A stretch of DNA of 64,000 nucleotides from Flavipsychrobacter stenotrophus (lineage in GTDB: Bacteria; Bacteroidota; Bacteroidia; Chitinophagales; Chitinophagaceae), in NCBI RefSeq assembly GCF_002954265.1, contig NZ_PPSL01000005.1:186001-250000 (forward strand). Reading direction: 5' to 3'. Shown here piece after piece: positions 32,323 through 44,100 of this stretch. The translations under genes were made by a program, and so were the position numbers. Numbering within the stretch: position 1 is the stretch's first letter; each line of letters begins with the position of its first letter. A model generated the notes under the pieces. It did no database searches and was not told where the DNA came from. It saw only the letters and a program-made list of their open reading frames with translations.

Positions 32323-32628
32323 TTAGTCATCGTTGCCTTCAATATCAATGTCCAGCCCGGCACTCTGCCCATCTGAACTATACCTGTAGAAACTGTAGTC
32401 CGAGGTAAGTATTTTGATGTTTTCCATAGCATCTTTATGATGGGATGATTTTTTGTCTGTATGTGTCCTGATGAGCAGTGTCTGTTCATCATCGTCTATA
32501 CCTTCTACCGTGAATGCGATTTCGTTGTCGAAGAGGATGCTGAGTACGTCCATCAGGATGTCAAGGTGTACAGTGTGGGACTTGGTTGCTGTATTATGTA
32601 CCATACAATTATCGTTTTGTTGGTACAA
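32323..32628 (-). CDS. Small acidic protein (paralogue of 31108-31365)
   Basis: 101 residues. VHLDILMDVLSILFDNEIAFTVEGIDDDEQTLLIRTHTDKK matches the 31108 protein in pattern and length; instead of an acidic tail it ends with HHKDAMENIKILTSDYSFYRYSSDGQSAGLDIDIEGNDD. Shared layout with low identity suggests an old duplication inside the element. It is the first gene of the 32.6-31.1 kb minus-strand run and is preceded by the CGTTTAACG-rich intergenic region. Confidence 0.6.
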   Translation of the reverse strand: MYQQNDNCMVHNTATKSHTVHLDILMDVLSILFDNEIAFTVEGIDDDEQTLLIRTHTDKKSSHHKDAMENIKILTSDYSFYRYSSDGQSAGLDIDIEGNDD

Positions 32629-32716
32629 AGATGGGTGCCGTAAAAGCGGTTGGATGCCCCTATTGGGGTACCTATTTTATACTAGCTGAACGTTAACCAA
32701 GAAAAAAAAATGTTGC

Positions 32717-32763
32717 TACCGTTTAACGTAATTATCGTTAAACGACAATTACGTTAAACGGTA
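32717..32763. repeat. Long inverted repeat with three CGTTTAACG motifs
   Basis: A perfect 17-bp inverted repeat: TACCGTTTAACGTAATT (32717-32733) against AATTACGTTAAACGGTA (32747-32763), with a 13-nt centre (ATCGTTAAACGAC) that carries a third copy. The 9-mer CGTTTAACG (or its complement CGTTAAACG) is thus at 32720, 32736 and 32752, spaced 16 nt apart. Confidence 0.85.
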
Positions 32764-32847
32764 ATTATACCGCCAGAGGGTACTGCATATGCAGCCCAAT
32801 TGAAAATATTGTCAACCGTATTCAGGATCAGGTATTGTCTAAACGGG

Positions 32848-32976
32848 AATTGCGGGGGAGTTACGGGAAATATGGACAGTCAACAATTTCCAGAGAAAGA
32901 AAGTGAAAGATAATTAAGGGCGATTGACGGGGAAATTAAGAGGGGATATTTGGCGGTATGCCTCACACAGCTGTAG
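32848..32976. repeat. Imperfect direct repeat, copy 1 (flanks the 33332-34186 gene)
   Basis: Starts AATTGCGGGGGAGTTACGGG and includes AATTAAGGGCGATTGACGGG and GGAAATTAAGAGG. A degenerate second copy is at 34291-34410. Confidence 0.6.
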
Positions 32977-33253
32977 TTACACCTCCTTGCTTACTTAACC
33001 GTAAAACGGCTATATTTTGAATTGTTACAGTAATTTTCAACTACTCTTGTAGGAGGAAATAGTTTCTTATCAAATCAACATAGGAGTGATAGAGGTAACC
33101 GATATACGTAAGGGTGGATGCTACAATGCCTTCTCTTCGCCTGTTCTTCTATTGCTTACAGACGTACCAACCAGCTTTGGTGGTCTTGGATGCTGTTCTT
33201 TAAAAAAATATGCGTTAAGGCTTGTTGATACTGCTGGAGGTATTTACAGCAAC

Positions 33254-33312
33254 CGTTTAACGTAACAAAAGGAAGCACTGTAAAAATGCGTTCCTTATTG
33301 TTACGTTAAACG
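33254..33312. repeat. Inverted repeat built on CGTTTAACG, downstream of the 33332 gene
   Basis: CGTTTAACGTAACAAAAGGAA (33254-33274) pairs with its complement at 33291-33312, which has one extra A. The inner stem continues GCA/TGC. Both ends are copies of the 9-mer. It lies 20 nt past the gene's stop codon on the minus strand, so it could also act as a terminator. Confidence 0.8.
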
Positions 33313-33331
33313 ATAATCCAGTGTCAGAAGG

Positions 33332-34186
33332 TTAGTCTTTGTATTTTTTCCTTTCGTTAAACGGTAATTCTTTTATAGCTCTTTGGATTTCTTCATCTAT
33401 CATTTTTACACCACTTTCCAATCCTAAGTCTATGAAATACGGGCGAATGAATTTCAAGTCCTCTATCAGCTTGCCGTCCGTCTTATAATTAGGCATTTGC
33501 AGGTATTTTTTATAAATGTCGGAGTTCTGTATCGTAGTGAATTTTGTGCCGGTCAACAGGTGGACAAACCTCGCTATACAGCTCGACGAATTACTATCCC
33601 GCCCTTCTATGCCTAAAGATGCTTTTAAGAAATAGTAAATGGCTAACAGCTGCCTTGCCTTTGTAATATCCTTATCGGTTTCATCTGTTACCGCTATGCT
33701 GTCGTTTAACGTAATAGGTTCATCCGCTTCTTTTTTATCCGACAGGTAGAGGAAATATAGTGCATTGGATAACGAGCGTTTCGTGTCTTCAAGGAACAGC
33801 CCAATTTCTTCATCGGATAAAGATTGCTCCTGCGCACTCTTCATAGCGTTCAGCGTTTCCAGCGGGATAATGTCTTTAGCCCCGAGTACCCGCCTGAAGT
33901 CGAAATATTTGTATAGCTGTGCATTTGCATACGGTTGGAGGTCGCTTCTGTATTTCTTCAGCAATTCAGTTTCAGCATCGGCATATTTCCCCCAATCACC
34001 TGCATCCTTAGATTGTACATAGTTAATAATGTAATCGATGGCACGTAACAAATGCTCGGTTATCTCTATTTTCTGTGCATGGTTGTAACTACGGATCATT
34101 TGGTCATAGTCCGCATCGAACTTCATAAGTAACCGGTTGAATATCTGTAAGCGTGATAGGGGTTCCGTTTGGTTGCTCTCTTTCAT
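33332..34186 (-). CDS. Unknown mobile-element protein surrounded by CGTTTAACG motifs
   Basis: 284 residues, mostly helical and highly charged: NHAQKIEITEHLLRAIDYIINYVQ, ETELLKKYRSDLQPYANAQLYKYFDFRRVLG, EIGLFLEDTKRSLSNALYFLYLSDKKE. The C-terminal part has LLTGTKFTTIQNSDIYKKYLQMPNYKT. No known catalytic motif is seen. The gene contains two copies of the 9-mer CGTTTAACG/CGTTAAACG inside its own coding sequence (33355-33363, codons of LPFNE; 33703-33711, codons of ITLND), and further copies lie just outside. The protein may bind these motifs as a replication or regulatory factor of the element; this is inference from motif placement. Confidence 0.55.
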   Translation of the reverse strand: MKESNQTEPLSRLQIFNRLLMKFDADYDQMIRSYNHAQKIEITEHLLRAIDYIINYVQSKDAGDWGKYADAETELLKKYRSDLQPYANAQLYKYFDFRRVLGAKDIIPLETLNAMKSAQEQSLSDEEIGLFLEDTKRSLSNALYFLYLSDKKEADEPITLNDSIAVTDETDKDITKARQLLAIYYFLKASLGIEGRDSNSSSCIARFVHLLTGTKFTTIQNSDIYKKYLQMPNYKTDGKLIEDLKFIRPYFIDLGLESGVKMIDEEIQRAIKELPFNERKKYKD

Positions 34187-34290
34187 CGAACAAATTTAAT
34201 CAAACAGAAATTGTAAATACAAAACAACATCTTTCAGGACGATGGATCATTAATAAAACAAGACAGCGTCAATCAAAATATTATAAATTT

Positions 34291-34410
34291 AATTGCGGGG
34301 GAATTAGGGGGAATATGCCCGGATATTGCCTTTCAGTGAAAAAAGTGAAATAAAATTAAGGGCGATTAACCGGGAAATTAAAAGAGAATTGCCTAACACC
34401 GCTACAGCTA
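34291..34410. repeat. Imperfect direct repeat, copy 2
   Basis: AATTGCGGGGGAATTAGGGGG (first 20 nt shared with copy 1 apart from a few changes), then AATTAAGGGCGATTAACCGGG, GGAAATTAAAAGAG and GCTACAGCTAT. About 1.44 kb from copy 1, in the same orientation. Confidence 0.6.
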
Positions 34411-34464
34411 TACAGAAGGTACGATAGAGTATAAGCCGACAAACACCGACGATGAATATTGTTG

Positions 34465-34809
34465 TTATTTCTTGTCTTTTTGCAGAATAGTGATTGTTTC
34501 GTCCTTCTCCTTCAACAGACGTTCGTAAAGTTCGATTATCTTGTCCACAGGATTATTCTGGTAAAAGATGCTGTCCGTTATACTTCCTGAATTAAAGATG
34601 CTTTGCACCTTTGAATTATCAAGATCCTTTATCATTTCTACAGGGAAGTCAATAATGGCTGCTATGCGGGATAGCAGGTTATCATCTACCTCCTCCGCAT
34701 TCTCAATTAAACTATAATTCTGCTGGGTCATCTTCAGTCTTTTCGCCACATCCAGTTGCTTGATGCCACGGAAGCTGCGCAGCCTGCTTATGTTACGACC
34801 TATATGCAT
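34465..34809 (-). CDS. XRE-family helix-turn-helix regulator with coiled coil
   Basis: 114 residues. The N-terminal half is an XRE HTH (IGRNISRLRSFRGIKQLDVAKRLKMTQQNYSLIENAEEVDDNLLSRIAAIIDF). The C-terminal third is a coiled-coil helix (DKIIELYERLLKEKDETITILQKDKK), which should set dimerisation. Small regulators of this form are common in Bacteroidota integrative elements. Immediately upstream lies a pair of 15-bp inverted repeats (34852-34888), the likely autoregulatory operator. Confidence 0.85.
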   Translation of the reverse strand: MHIGRNISRLRSFRGIKQLDVAKRLKMTQQNYSLIENAEEVDDNLLSRIAAIIDFPVEMIKDLDNSKVQSIFNSGSITDSIFYQNNPVDKIIELYERLLKEKDETITILQKDKK

Positions 34810-34851
34810 AAATGGTGGCTATTTTTTAATTGCGTTGTAAAATACGAATTT

Positions 34852-34888
34852 CTTGTAAAACACAAGCAGTTTCCTTGTAACATACAAG
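34852..34888. promoter_or_regulatory. Paired CTTGT-N5-ACAAG operator upstream of the XRE gene
   Basis: CTTGT-AAAAC-ACAAG (34852-34866) and CTTGT-AACAT-ACAAG (34874-34888) are two perfect 5-bp inverted repeats, start to start 22 nt, i.e. two helical turns, so two dimers would bind the same face. A weaker third site, TTGTAAAATACGAA (34835-34848), lies toward the gene. Confidence 0.7.
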
Positions 34889-35113
34889 TGCGATCCCTTT
34901 GATTATACTGGCGCATTAGCTTTTTTTGTCCATAAATAATAATTAAAGAAATATTTTTTAAGGTAATAATCCAACACCCTTAAAAAATCGTCATGGGGGT
35001 CTTTTTCACGTATAAACTATCAATTATTGTTTTGTACATTGGCATCCATAATAAAATCTGATAATGCAATTTATTGTTTCATAAAAAGATCATTCACTTC
35101 CAAACGTGTATGT

Positions 35114-38100
35114 ATGCAAAAGTTATTCTGTAAGTTTTTCGTATCGCTTCTATTGACCTTTGCAGCGTTCTCTGCAAACGCACTTACCGCCAGCTTCACC
35201 GCCGACCATACGTCCGGTTGTACACCATTGCCTGTGCATTTTACGAATACCTCAACAGGTGCTACAAGCTATATCTGGAAGTTCGGCAACGGTTCGCCCA
35301 ATTCCACCAGCACCAATACGCTTGCATTATACTATACCGGGACTTATACCGTAACATTGGTTGCCTATTACGGCACAGCAAGCGACAGTATGTCGATGGT
35401 AATTACCGTCCCGCCCAAACCAATCGTAAGTTTCCATAGCATAAGCACGACCGTATGCGCCTCAGACACCGTGTTTTTTGTCAACACAACTACAGAGTTC
35501 GGGCCGACAACCTATCTGTGGGATTTTGGGAACGGAGATACCAGTACCAATCCCAACCCACGGTATGTGTACTCGCAGCCCGGCTACCATACGGTGACAC
35601 TGATCGCATCCGATACCCTCGGTTGTGATACCTCAATTACACGCACGGCATATATTTTCAGTGATACGGCTATCAACGCAGGCTTCAATGTTACCCGCAC
35701 CTATTTCTGCAAGGCTCCTGCTGTAGAGGTATTCACATCTACATCTACGGGCGGCACCCATCCTTACACCTTTCTGTGGCATTTCGGGAACGGTGACAGT
35801 TCCTTTGCCACTTCACCGACGTACACCTATACCGTTGCAGGAAGTGACACCGCTACACTGACAATTACTGATGCCCACGGGTGTACCAAAAGTTTCTCAA
35901 GGATAATTACCATAAGCGTACCGTATGCCTCATTTACGGCTGATACCGGATTATGCGCCAATTTTTCTGACACGTTCACCAACACAAGCTTTACGACCGT
36001 ACCTACCAACACCTACAGGTGGTTGTTCGGTGACGGCATAATAAGCACCCTGACCAGCCCTGTGCATACATACACAGCTTCAGGCACATATACCGTAAGC
36101 CTGACGACAAACAACGGGCAGACATGCAGGGATACAGTCAAACAAATAGTTACGGTATGGCCTGTACCGTCGTCCGGCATCACCGCTACGCCTGCCAGCC
36201 CATGCCCGCCATCAACTACGATCAATTATACAAGCACGGGCACGTCAGGCGATACCGTCAACTGGTATTTTGGTGACGGCGCAATGGGAACGGGCACCTC
36301 CATATCCAATACCTACACGTCCGCCGAGCTGGACACAGTAGCGATGGTAGGTGGGGCGAATATCAACACGCTGAAGATAGATACAACCACAATGATTGTC
36401 ATAAACCCATACGGGTGCAGGGACACCGTCACGCACGTTGATACCATACGGGATCTGATACTTGTTTTCGGCCTTCCCGGCTACGGGGGATGCGTCCCGC
36501 TTACACGCAGCTTTTCCATAAGCGCGATAACAACGGTTCCATTCGCCGTTGGCCCTTATCCGTTCGCCATAGTTTCCTACACTTGGAATTTCGGGGATGG
36601 CAGTGCCACCTCGACGGGTGCCACGCCTTCGCATACTTACACTGCCGCTGGCAGCTACGCCCTTTCATGTACGGTAACAACGGCAAACGGCTGTACGGCA
36701 ACTGAGACCACGGGCGTTTCAGTCGGCACTCCTTCCACGGTATCGCTGACCGCCTCGCCCAGCCATGTATGCGTGGGTTCAGATGTTGGCCTGACTGCCA
36801 TCAGGACTTCCGGGTTCTCGACCAGCTATTTCTGGAACTTCGGCGACGGCCAGTTATACCAGAACGCCCCTTACAGCGGCGGGAGCGACGGTGAGCCGCA
36901 TAGCTACACTACTCCGGGAACATATCACGTAACGGTTACCATTGCAAACGGTGGCTGCTCGGGCAATACTGCGTCCGCCACAGTCATCGTCGATTCTCCG
37001 GCTGCGATCATCGGATTGCGCTACGATTGCGCTGGCGGCAATACCGTCACGCTGTACAATAATTCGATAGGCGCTGATTCCGTCCTGTGGACACTGAGCG
37101 ATGCTACTACCTCTACTGCCGATACGCTGGTACATACATTTGCGGCATCTTCGAATACAGCAACACTATGGGTACGTAATATCGCCAGCGGTTGCAGCAA
37201 TACCATTAGCGTACCTATCGATATTTACCAGATCACGCCGTCATTTACAGCGGATGATACAGCTATCTGCAGGGATATGGTGGTACACTTTACGCCTTAT
37301 ATCTCTGGCGGTGTACCCGACAGCGTCTATACATGGCTGGTGAATGGTGCCAATACAGCTACATCCACGCCCGTTGCCCCGTTGTTTACAGATACCTTTC
37401 ACAGTACAGGTATCTATACGGTTAGTATCGTTACCCATGATATCGTTCACGGGTGCTGGGATACTGCAAGCCGGAGTATTACCGTGGCGAAGCCCGTCGC
37501 AAATTTCACCGTGTCGCCCATATCAGGTTGCAGCCCGCTGCCTGTTACCTTCACGAATACAAGTACAGACGTTGCGGGGATTACTTTCACCAATTTCCAG
37601 TGGCAATTCGGTGATGGCAGTACGCCAGTGTCCGGCTCATCCCCTACCGTCGTCCATACCTATTCCATTCCCAATACGATAACATCGGCAATATTTACCG
37701 ACACGCTTATCGTCACCGACAATATCGGGTGCAAGGATACGCTGGTATTGCCCGATGTGGATACTGTGATGCGTGTCCGTGCCAATTTCAGCAGCCCTTC
37801 TTCAGTCTGCCTGGGCAGCACGATAACCTTTACTAACACTTCGACATCTCCTTTCGGCGATGGCCGTTCCTACTACTGGACATTCGGTGATGCGACGAAC
37901 AGCACCGTTACATCCCTGTCGCACCTGTATGGTACGGTAGGCAATTATACGGTAGCCTTATATACGACCGATACCGTCAGGGGCTGCATTGACAGCTTTA
38001 AAAAGATAATAACGGTCAGCCATCCTACCGCTGCATTCACGATGAGCGATTCTACTGCGCTCTGCGCCCCGCTGACCGTTTATTTTACCAATACCAGCAC

Positions 38101-41100
38101 GGGTATTCCTGCAACTGGTTCCAATTCCGAATGGACTTTCGGAAATGGCAATACGTCCATTATCCGGTCGCCTAATGCAACATATACGTCACCGGGCATA
38201 CATACTGTGCAATTGATAGTGACCAATGCACAGGGCTGCAAGGACACTGCCTACGGGCATGTAACCTTGTTCGGCTATTCGGGGGATTTTTCATACGATA
38301 CAATGGGCTGTATGCCATTTACTGCACACTTTGCCACGATAGCAGGTACAGGGGCTGACAGTGTTACGTGGATATTCGGGGACGACAGCATCGTCAACAC
38401 GTCATCATCCACGATTTCCCATATTTATACCCATGGAGGCATCTACACTCCTACAGTAATATTAGGCAATGCAACTGGCTGCAACGTAGCCAGCTCCGGC
38501 TCGGTGGCGATACGTGTAGATTCGGTTGCTGCCCACATCGCCACATCGCCCAATCCGGTTTGCCCGAATACGAACATTACATTTACGGGTACAGGCAACA
38601 GCTATTTTTCAACGGTAACGGGTTGGCACTGGCAGTTTGCAGGTTCAGACACAAGTAACCTCAACCCCGCTATCTATTCGTATTCCCTGAGTGGAACCTA
38701 CGTTGCCAGCGTCATAGCCACGGATGGATGGGGCTGCACAACAACGGCTACAGACACGATCCTGATCTATCCTGTTCCGGGGCCGATCATCGGGATTGAC
38801 AGCCTTTGCGTGGGAAGCTCTTTCCCGTTCTCTGATACGACAACAGGCGGCGTATGGATAAGTGATGACCAAGCGATTGCGGGCGTTGGAGGTTCTGGTA
38901 TAGTCACCGGGGTATCTGCTGGTACAACAACCATCTCTTATATAGTTACGAACGTGTTTGGCTGCTCTGCTATCCTTACTTTCCCTATAACGATCCTTGC
39001 GCTTCCTGATTCTGGTGTTATAAGTGGTATAGATAGCGTGTGCATTGGCAGCACAACTCCTCTGGCAGAGTCTGTTCCAGGAGGTGTATGGTCTAGCAGC
39101 GACACCACAATAGCCAGCATCGATGCTTTTGGTACTGTCAGCGGAATCACACTGGGTGTCGTCACTATCTCCTATACGGTTCACGACAGTTTCTGCTCCA
39201 ACGTGGCCATCTTTACATTTAAAGTAGTAACGCTTCCGGCTGTTCCTCCTATCACCGGTTTTGATACGCTCTGCGTCATCGGCTCGGACCAGCTTTTCAA
39301 TGCATTTCCGGGCGGCGTCTGGTCGAGCCTTGATCCCAGCATTGCTTTCGTTGACGCTGTTACGGGTGTAGTATCAGGTGTTTCGATTGGCTTTGCCACC
39401 ATAGCCTATGACGTGACTAACGCCTGCGGCACTACGCAGGTAACCAAACTAATAAATGTTATCCCGCTTGATCCTCCCATATTCGGACCTCATTCGGTAT
39501 GTTCGGGTTCTACGATCCCGCTGAATACAACAGTAGGAGGTGGAACATGGACAAGCGACGATCCGACAATAGCGGATGTTGATGTTGTAACGGGAGTAGT
39601 GACCGGCATTTCGACAGGCACTACCATGATACGGTACACGGGTGTTAGTGCCTGCGGGCCGTATTCAGTGGAGCATCAGGTGAGCGTTAATACAGCACCG
39701 TACATCACGACGAATTCTATGGTTGCCTGCCAGACATTGAGCAGCACAAAGGCAGGGCCGCAGATTATTTCAGGCTCCGGGGATTGCATAAAAGTGTGCG
39801 ACAGTACCATTGTCCGCTACTATGGAAACGGCGTGAGCGGCAGTGTCTATACCTGGGCCATAGCCGGAGGGACGATTGTACAGAATTATGGTGATAGTAT
39901 TGACGTGTTCTGGCCCGCTGCCGGAACTATGGGTAGCATTACGGTAACCGATACGTTCAGCCACTGTATTGGTACCGCAAGCGCATGCATACTCGTAATA
40001 CAAAGGCCGCACGCGTATTTCACGGCCAGCGCAATAAATGTATGCGCCGGGAACACCGTGTACTTTACCAACCTCTCCACCGCCGACCCGCTTTCCCCTA
40101 TAGTGTCGTACCACTGGGATTTTGGAGACGGTACCGGGTCGGTGTCGATAAACCCAAGCCACGTATACAGTACGGCGGGCATCAACGCGCAGGTGACGCT
40201 AGTGGTAAGGAATGCCTGCAATTGTTCCGATACGTTCAGGCTTGTACTGATCCTGCACAAGGATCCGGGGGTGCAGATAACCTGCCCTGCAGCAGTATGT
40301 GACAGCGAGTTCGCTACCTACAGCATTCCCGCCTCCGGTTGTGCCCCTGCATGGAATGTAACAAGCGGTTCTATAATCTCGGGTAACGGGACGCCATCGA
40401 TAGTAGTGCAATGGGATGCTTCCGGCGGCGGGTTCGGCACGGTAAATGTGACCGACCCGTGCGCAGCATGCATTGATACGTCCACAATAAAGATACCTAT
40501 AATCGCGGACGCCCCAATTTCGGGACCGAGCGTGGTCTGTACAGATAAGGAATATGAATACACGCTGCCGCTCTGGCCGGGTACCCAATACCAGTGGGGC
40601 GTATTGGGCTTCCCGAGTGTCAAGGTCATGTACAGCAATGATTACCGGCTAGTAGTGAACTTTCCTGCGCCGGGAACCTACACGCTACATGCATGGTACC
40701 AGAACGAAATAAAAATGTGCGGCGGCAACGTATTCAGGACGATCACGGTGCAGCAAACAGATTCTATATTAGGCAATACGACAGTCTGCCCGAATAGCCC
40801 GGAAACATACAGCCTTATCGGCGGAGCTACTGCCACATGGACAGTTTCAGACATGGCAGGAACTGTCATTGCAACTGCGACAGGTACCTCATTTACCAAT
40901 ACCTTCACTGCATCAGGCACATACCTGCTTACGGCTACCGGCGCATTCTGCTCCGATCCGCTGACCATCAATGTGCTCAACTCGCCACCTGCCGTAGATA
41001 GCGTCCATGGGCAGGATACTGTCTGCCTTAACTATGCGTACACGTATACTGCGTATTCCGACGTGCCGGGAACCATTTATGAATGGCAGGCAATAGGCGG

Positions 41101-44100
41101 TTTTGTGATCCCATCTACGGGCAGCCCAGTGGTAACTGCGGTATGGTCTGGCGGCAGTCCGATGATGCTGATAGTAAGCAGGGTGAGCACGATCCCGCCT
41201 TATTGCAGCGGCCCGTCTGACACGATAAATATCATGCAGGAAGTTATCAATCCGTACATTATTGGCGACACTGTCGTATGCGCCAACTCATCAATAAAAT
41301 ACTATACCGATTTTACGCGCGGAGAATGGTACGAGTGGACAGTTTACCCGACAACGGCAGGAAGTGTTATCCTGGGCGAACACACGCCTATAGCGCATAT
41401 CCTGTGGAACAACGTTCCGGGAATAACGCCTGCAACGGCAGACGTAGTACTGACCGTGCATAAATGCGACAGTGTATTTACGGACACTGCCCATATAGTC
41501 ATCACCCCGACACCTCCGGTAACGCTGACGATCACTCCGAATCCCACATGCCCCGGAAGCGCAGTGGCATTCACGTCCACGGTGGGCGGCCTTAGCTACG
41601 CATGGAATTTTGGTGATGGTACACCGATTCTAATAACGATGACCAACACAGCAACGCATGTGTATCCACCCAACCTTACGACAGGCATAATCTCTTATCC
41701 TGCACAGGTTACCGTTCTTCCAGACTATACTTTTCATTGCCCCATTTCCGGCGTTGCGGGAGGTTACGAGGACGTACTTCCCGGTCCAGTGGCTTATGCA
41801 TATTCCACTGGACCAATCTCGTGCGATACCACGGCATTTATCGGTACTGTTACGGATAATGTGGGGACTATCTCCTACCAATGGTATAAAAACGGCACGG
41901 CAGTTACCGGCGCAACGGGACCAACATTCCACGGGAACACACCGGGAATGTTCAGCTTTACCGCAACTTGTGCCAACGGCTGTTTCGATACGTCAAATTA
42001 TGTGCATGCAGACTCCTGCAATAGTGATACGATTACATGTGTGGGAGTGCAGCCGATTGTTTTAAATGCGACGATTACTGCGGGCTGTAATTCCCTGCAT
42101 CTTGCCGGCACTACAACAGGCCTCTCGCCGAGATGGGGTTTGGTGTCAGGCGGTGTACTTGATACAGCGGTTATAGCGCCGGGCCTTGACGCAGACGTAG
42201 TATGCATGGTGCCGGGGATATATGATTTTGTATTCAGCGCCGTTAATCCATACGATACGTGCGACTCTCCCAATGTCAGCAGGGGTATCAACAGGCGGGT
42301 CATTGTGCCGCTTGTAGCAGACTATCTCTTTTCGTTGCATTGTGGCACCGGCGGGTACGATACGGTGTTGCTACAGGATCATTCTTCTTTCCTGCCGGGT
42401 TATCTGATCACTGGTATTGATTGGATAAATATGACCACAGGAACAATGATTGGAACTGGATGGCCCAACCTGAGTGTTGCTCTGTTAGCGCCGGGAACAT
42501 ACCAGATCGTGGAGTACGTATACTACATTGACGGGTCGGATCCTCTTGCCACTGTCCAAAACTGCTCGGTCATACACACCATCGTCCTGCCTTCTGCGCC
42601 TACAGCATCCTTCACATCTGCGGTGTCGCCGATATGCTCACAGGTGCCAATTACATTCACTCCTACTACATCAGGCGGTATAGTTCAGTATAATTGGGAT
42701 TTCGGGGATGGATCAGGTAGTTTACTAACGAATCCTCAACGGGCTTATACATGGAATATAACAGATCCCGATCCTCTCCCTGAATCGGTGACTTTGACAG
42801 TTACAGATACGATTGGTTGTACAGCCACTGCGGTTGATACGGTTGAAGTTCGAAGAAATCGTTTAAGTGGCGATTTGGGAGGTAATGTTGTAGCATGTTC
42901 AGATAATGCGCCGGTGGTTTTAGGGTACACCTCTGTACCGGGGTTTGCTACGCCAACATCATACTTATGGTCAACAGGTGCTACGTCTGACACCATTGCT
43001 GTCGATACTTCTGGTGCATATTGGCTAACGGTGTATGGAGCATACCAGTGCCAGTTCACCACATTTCCGGCAACACAGGTGGGCATTTTAAAAGTACCAT
43101 CTTTGGGCATTGTTGGAGCGCAGTCTTATTGCGAAGGAGATACCGTCAGGCTTTCCGGATATGTGGGAAACAGCGTTATTTACGAATGGTACAGGGACGG
43201 CAGCCCGGACGGAACATTGTCATCGGTAGCTGACGGCGGGCTTCCGGCAGGAACCTACGTTTACCAGTTGGTGCGCACCCTTATGATTGGGGGAGTTCCT
43301 TATTGCACAGATACGCTTGCAGATACGATCCAAATTTACAAGTTGCCGAAACAGCCGAAAATTTCCGGTCCTATTGCCATCGATTGTGCCACATACCAGA
43401 TAGAGCTTGATGCTTCGGCTGGTGTGTCCGGCACATTCAACTGGAGCGATGGTACTGCGGGGGCAATAAATACGAATATATATACCGGTGGACCGTACGA
43501 GGTATGGTTTACCGATATTAATGGTTGCCAGAGCAGTAATACCGTATCAGTGCCGCCGCCGCCATCCTGGTTTTTCCAGTATTTCCCTTCGGGATGTTAT
43601 ACAGTATGCGTAGAATCTTTGCCGCAAATATTATATGGCCCTCCTAACCAGATATTCGATTCATGGGAGTGGCAGGAAGCAGGCAACCCTAGTCCGCTAA
43701 GTTCAGGGAGTATGAGCCCGGTTGCGCCGTATGGTGTCACCCACAACGGTTCCTATAATTGGTGGCTCTCTAACGGGCTTTGTAAAGAGGCGTCCGACTA
43801 TATGGATCTTTCTATAGATAAGTGCAGCAATTGTGGCAATGGCACAGTAAGTGGAGTGCTTACCTGCACTGCTGGCAATCCTGCCAGCTACACAATAGAC
43901 ATAACCGTAGCCGGTCTTCCCACAGGTACAACCTTTACATCGGGTACCGACATTGGTCCCATTGGTTTCTTTTCAGGAGTGCTTACGGGCACTAGCCCTT
44001 ATTTGCTCTCGCTGACGTTTACCACTTTGTACCTTCCTCCCCCAAGTGACATGATACTGAAAATGGTATTCACGCTTCCAATCGGAAGCAAGTGCTATCT

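Larger units (their letters stand above)
29132..34810. mobile_element. Integrated element, recombinase end, at tRNA-Leu(GAG)
   Basis: The recombinase lies directly against the 3' side of tRNA-Leu, and its reading frame enters the tRNA. Behind it are small genes typical of mobile DNA (acidic proteins, zinc-finger protein, XRE regulator). I looked by eye for a second copy of the tRNA 3' end (about 12-20 nt around TTCGAATCTCC) elsewhere in the window and did not find one, so the right-hand boundary is unknown; 34810 is only the end of the last gene that clearly belongs to this block. Confidence 0.6.

Noticed and set aside
36245-36634. Minus-strand frames inside the giant T9SS gene (also at 38645-39184, 39770-40162 and others)
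   Set aside because: They are shadows of the well-supported plus-strand protein, with no family match.
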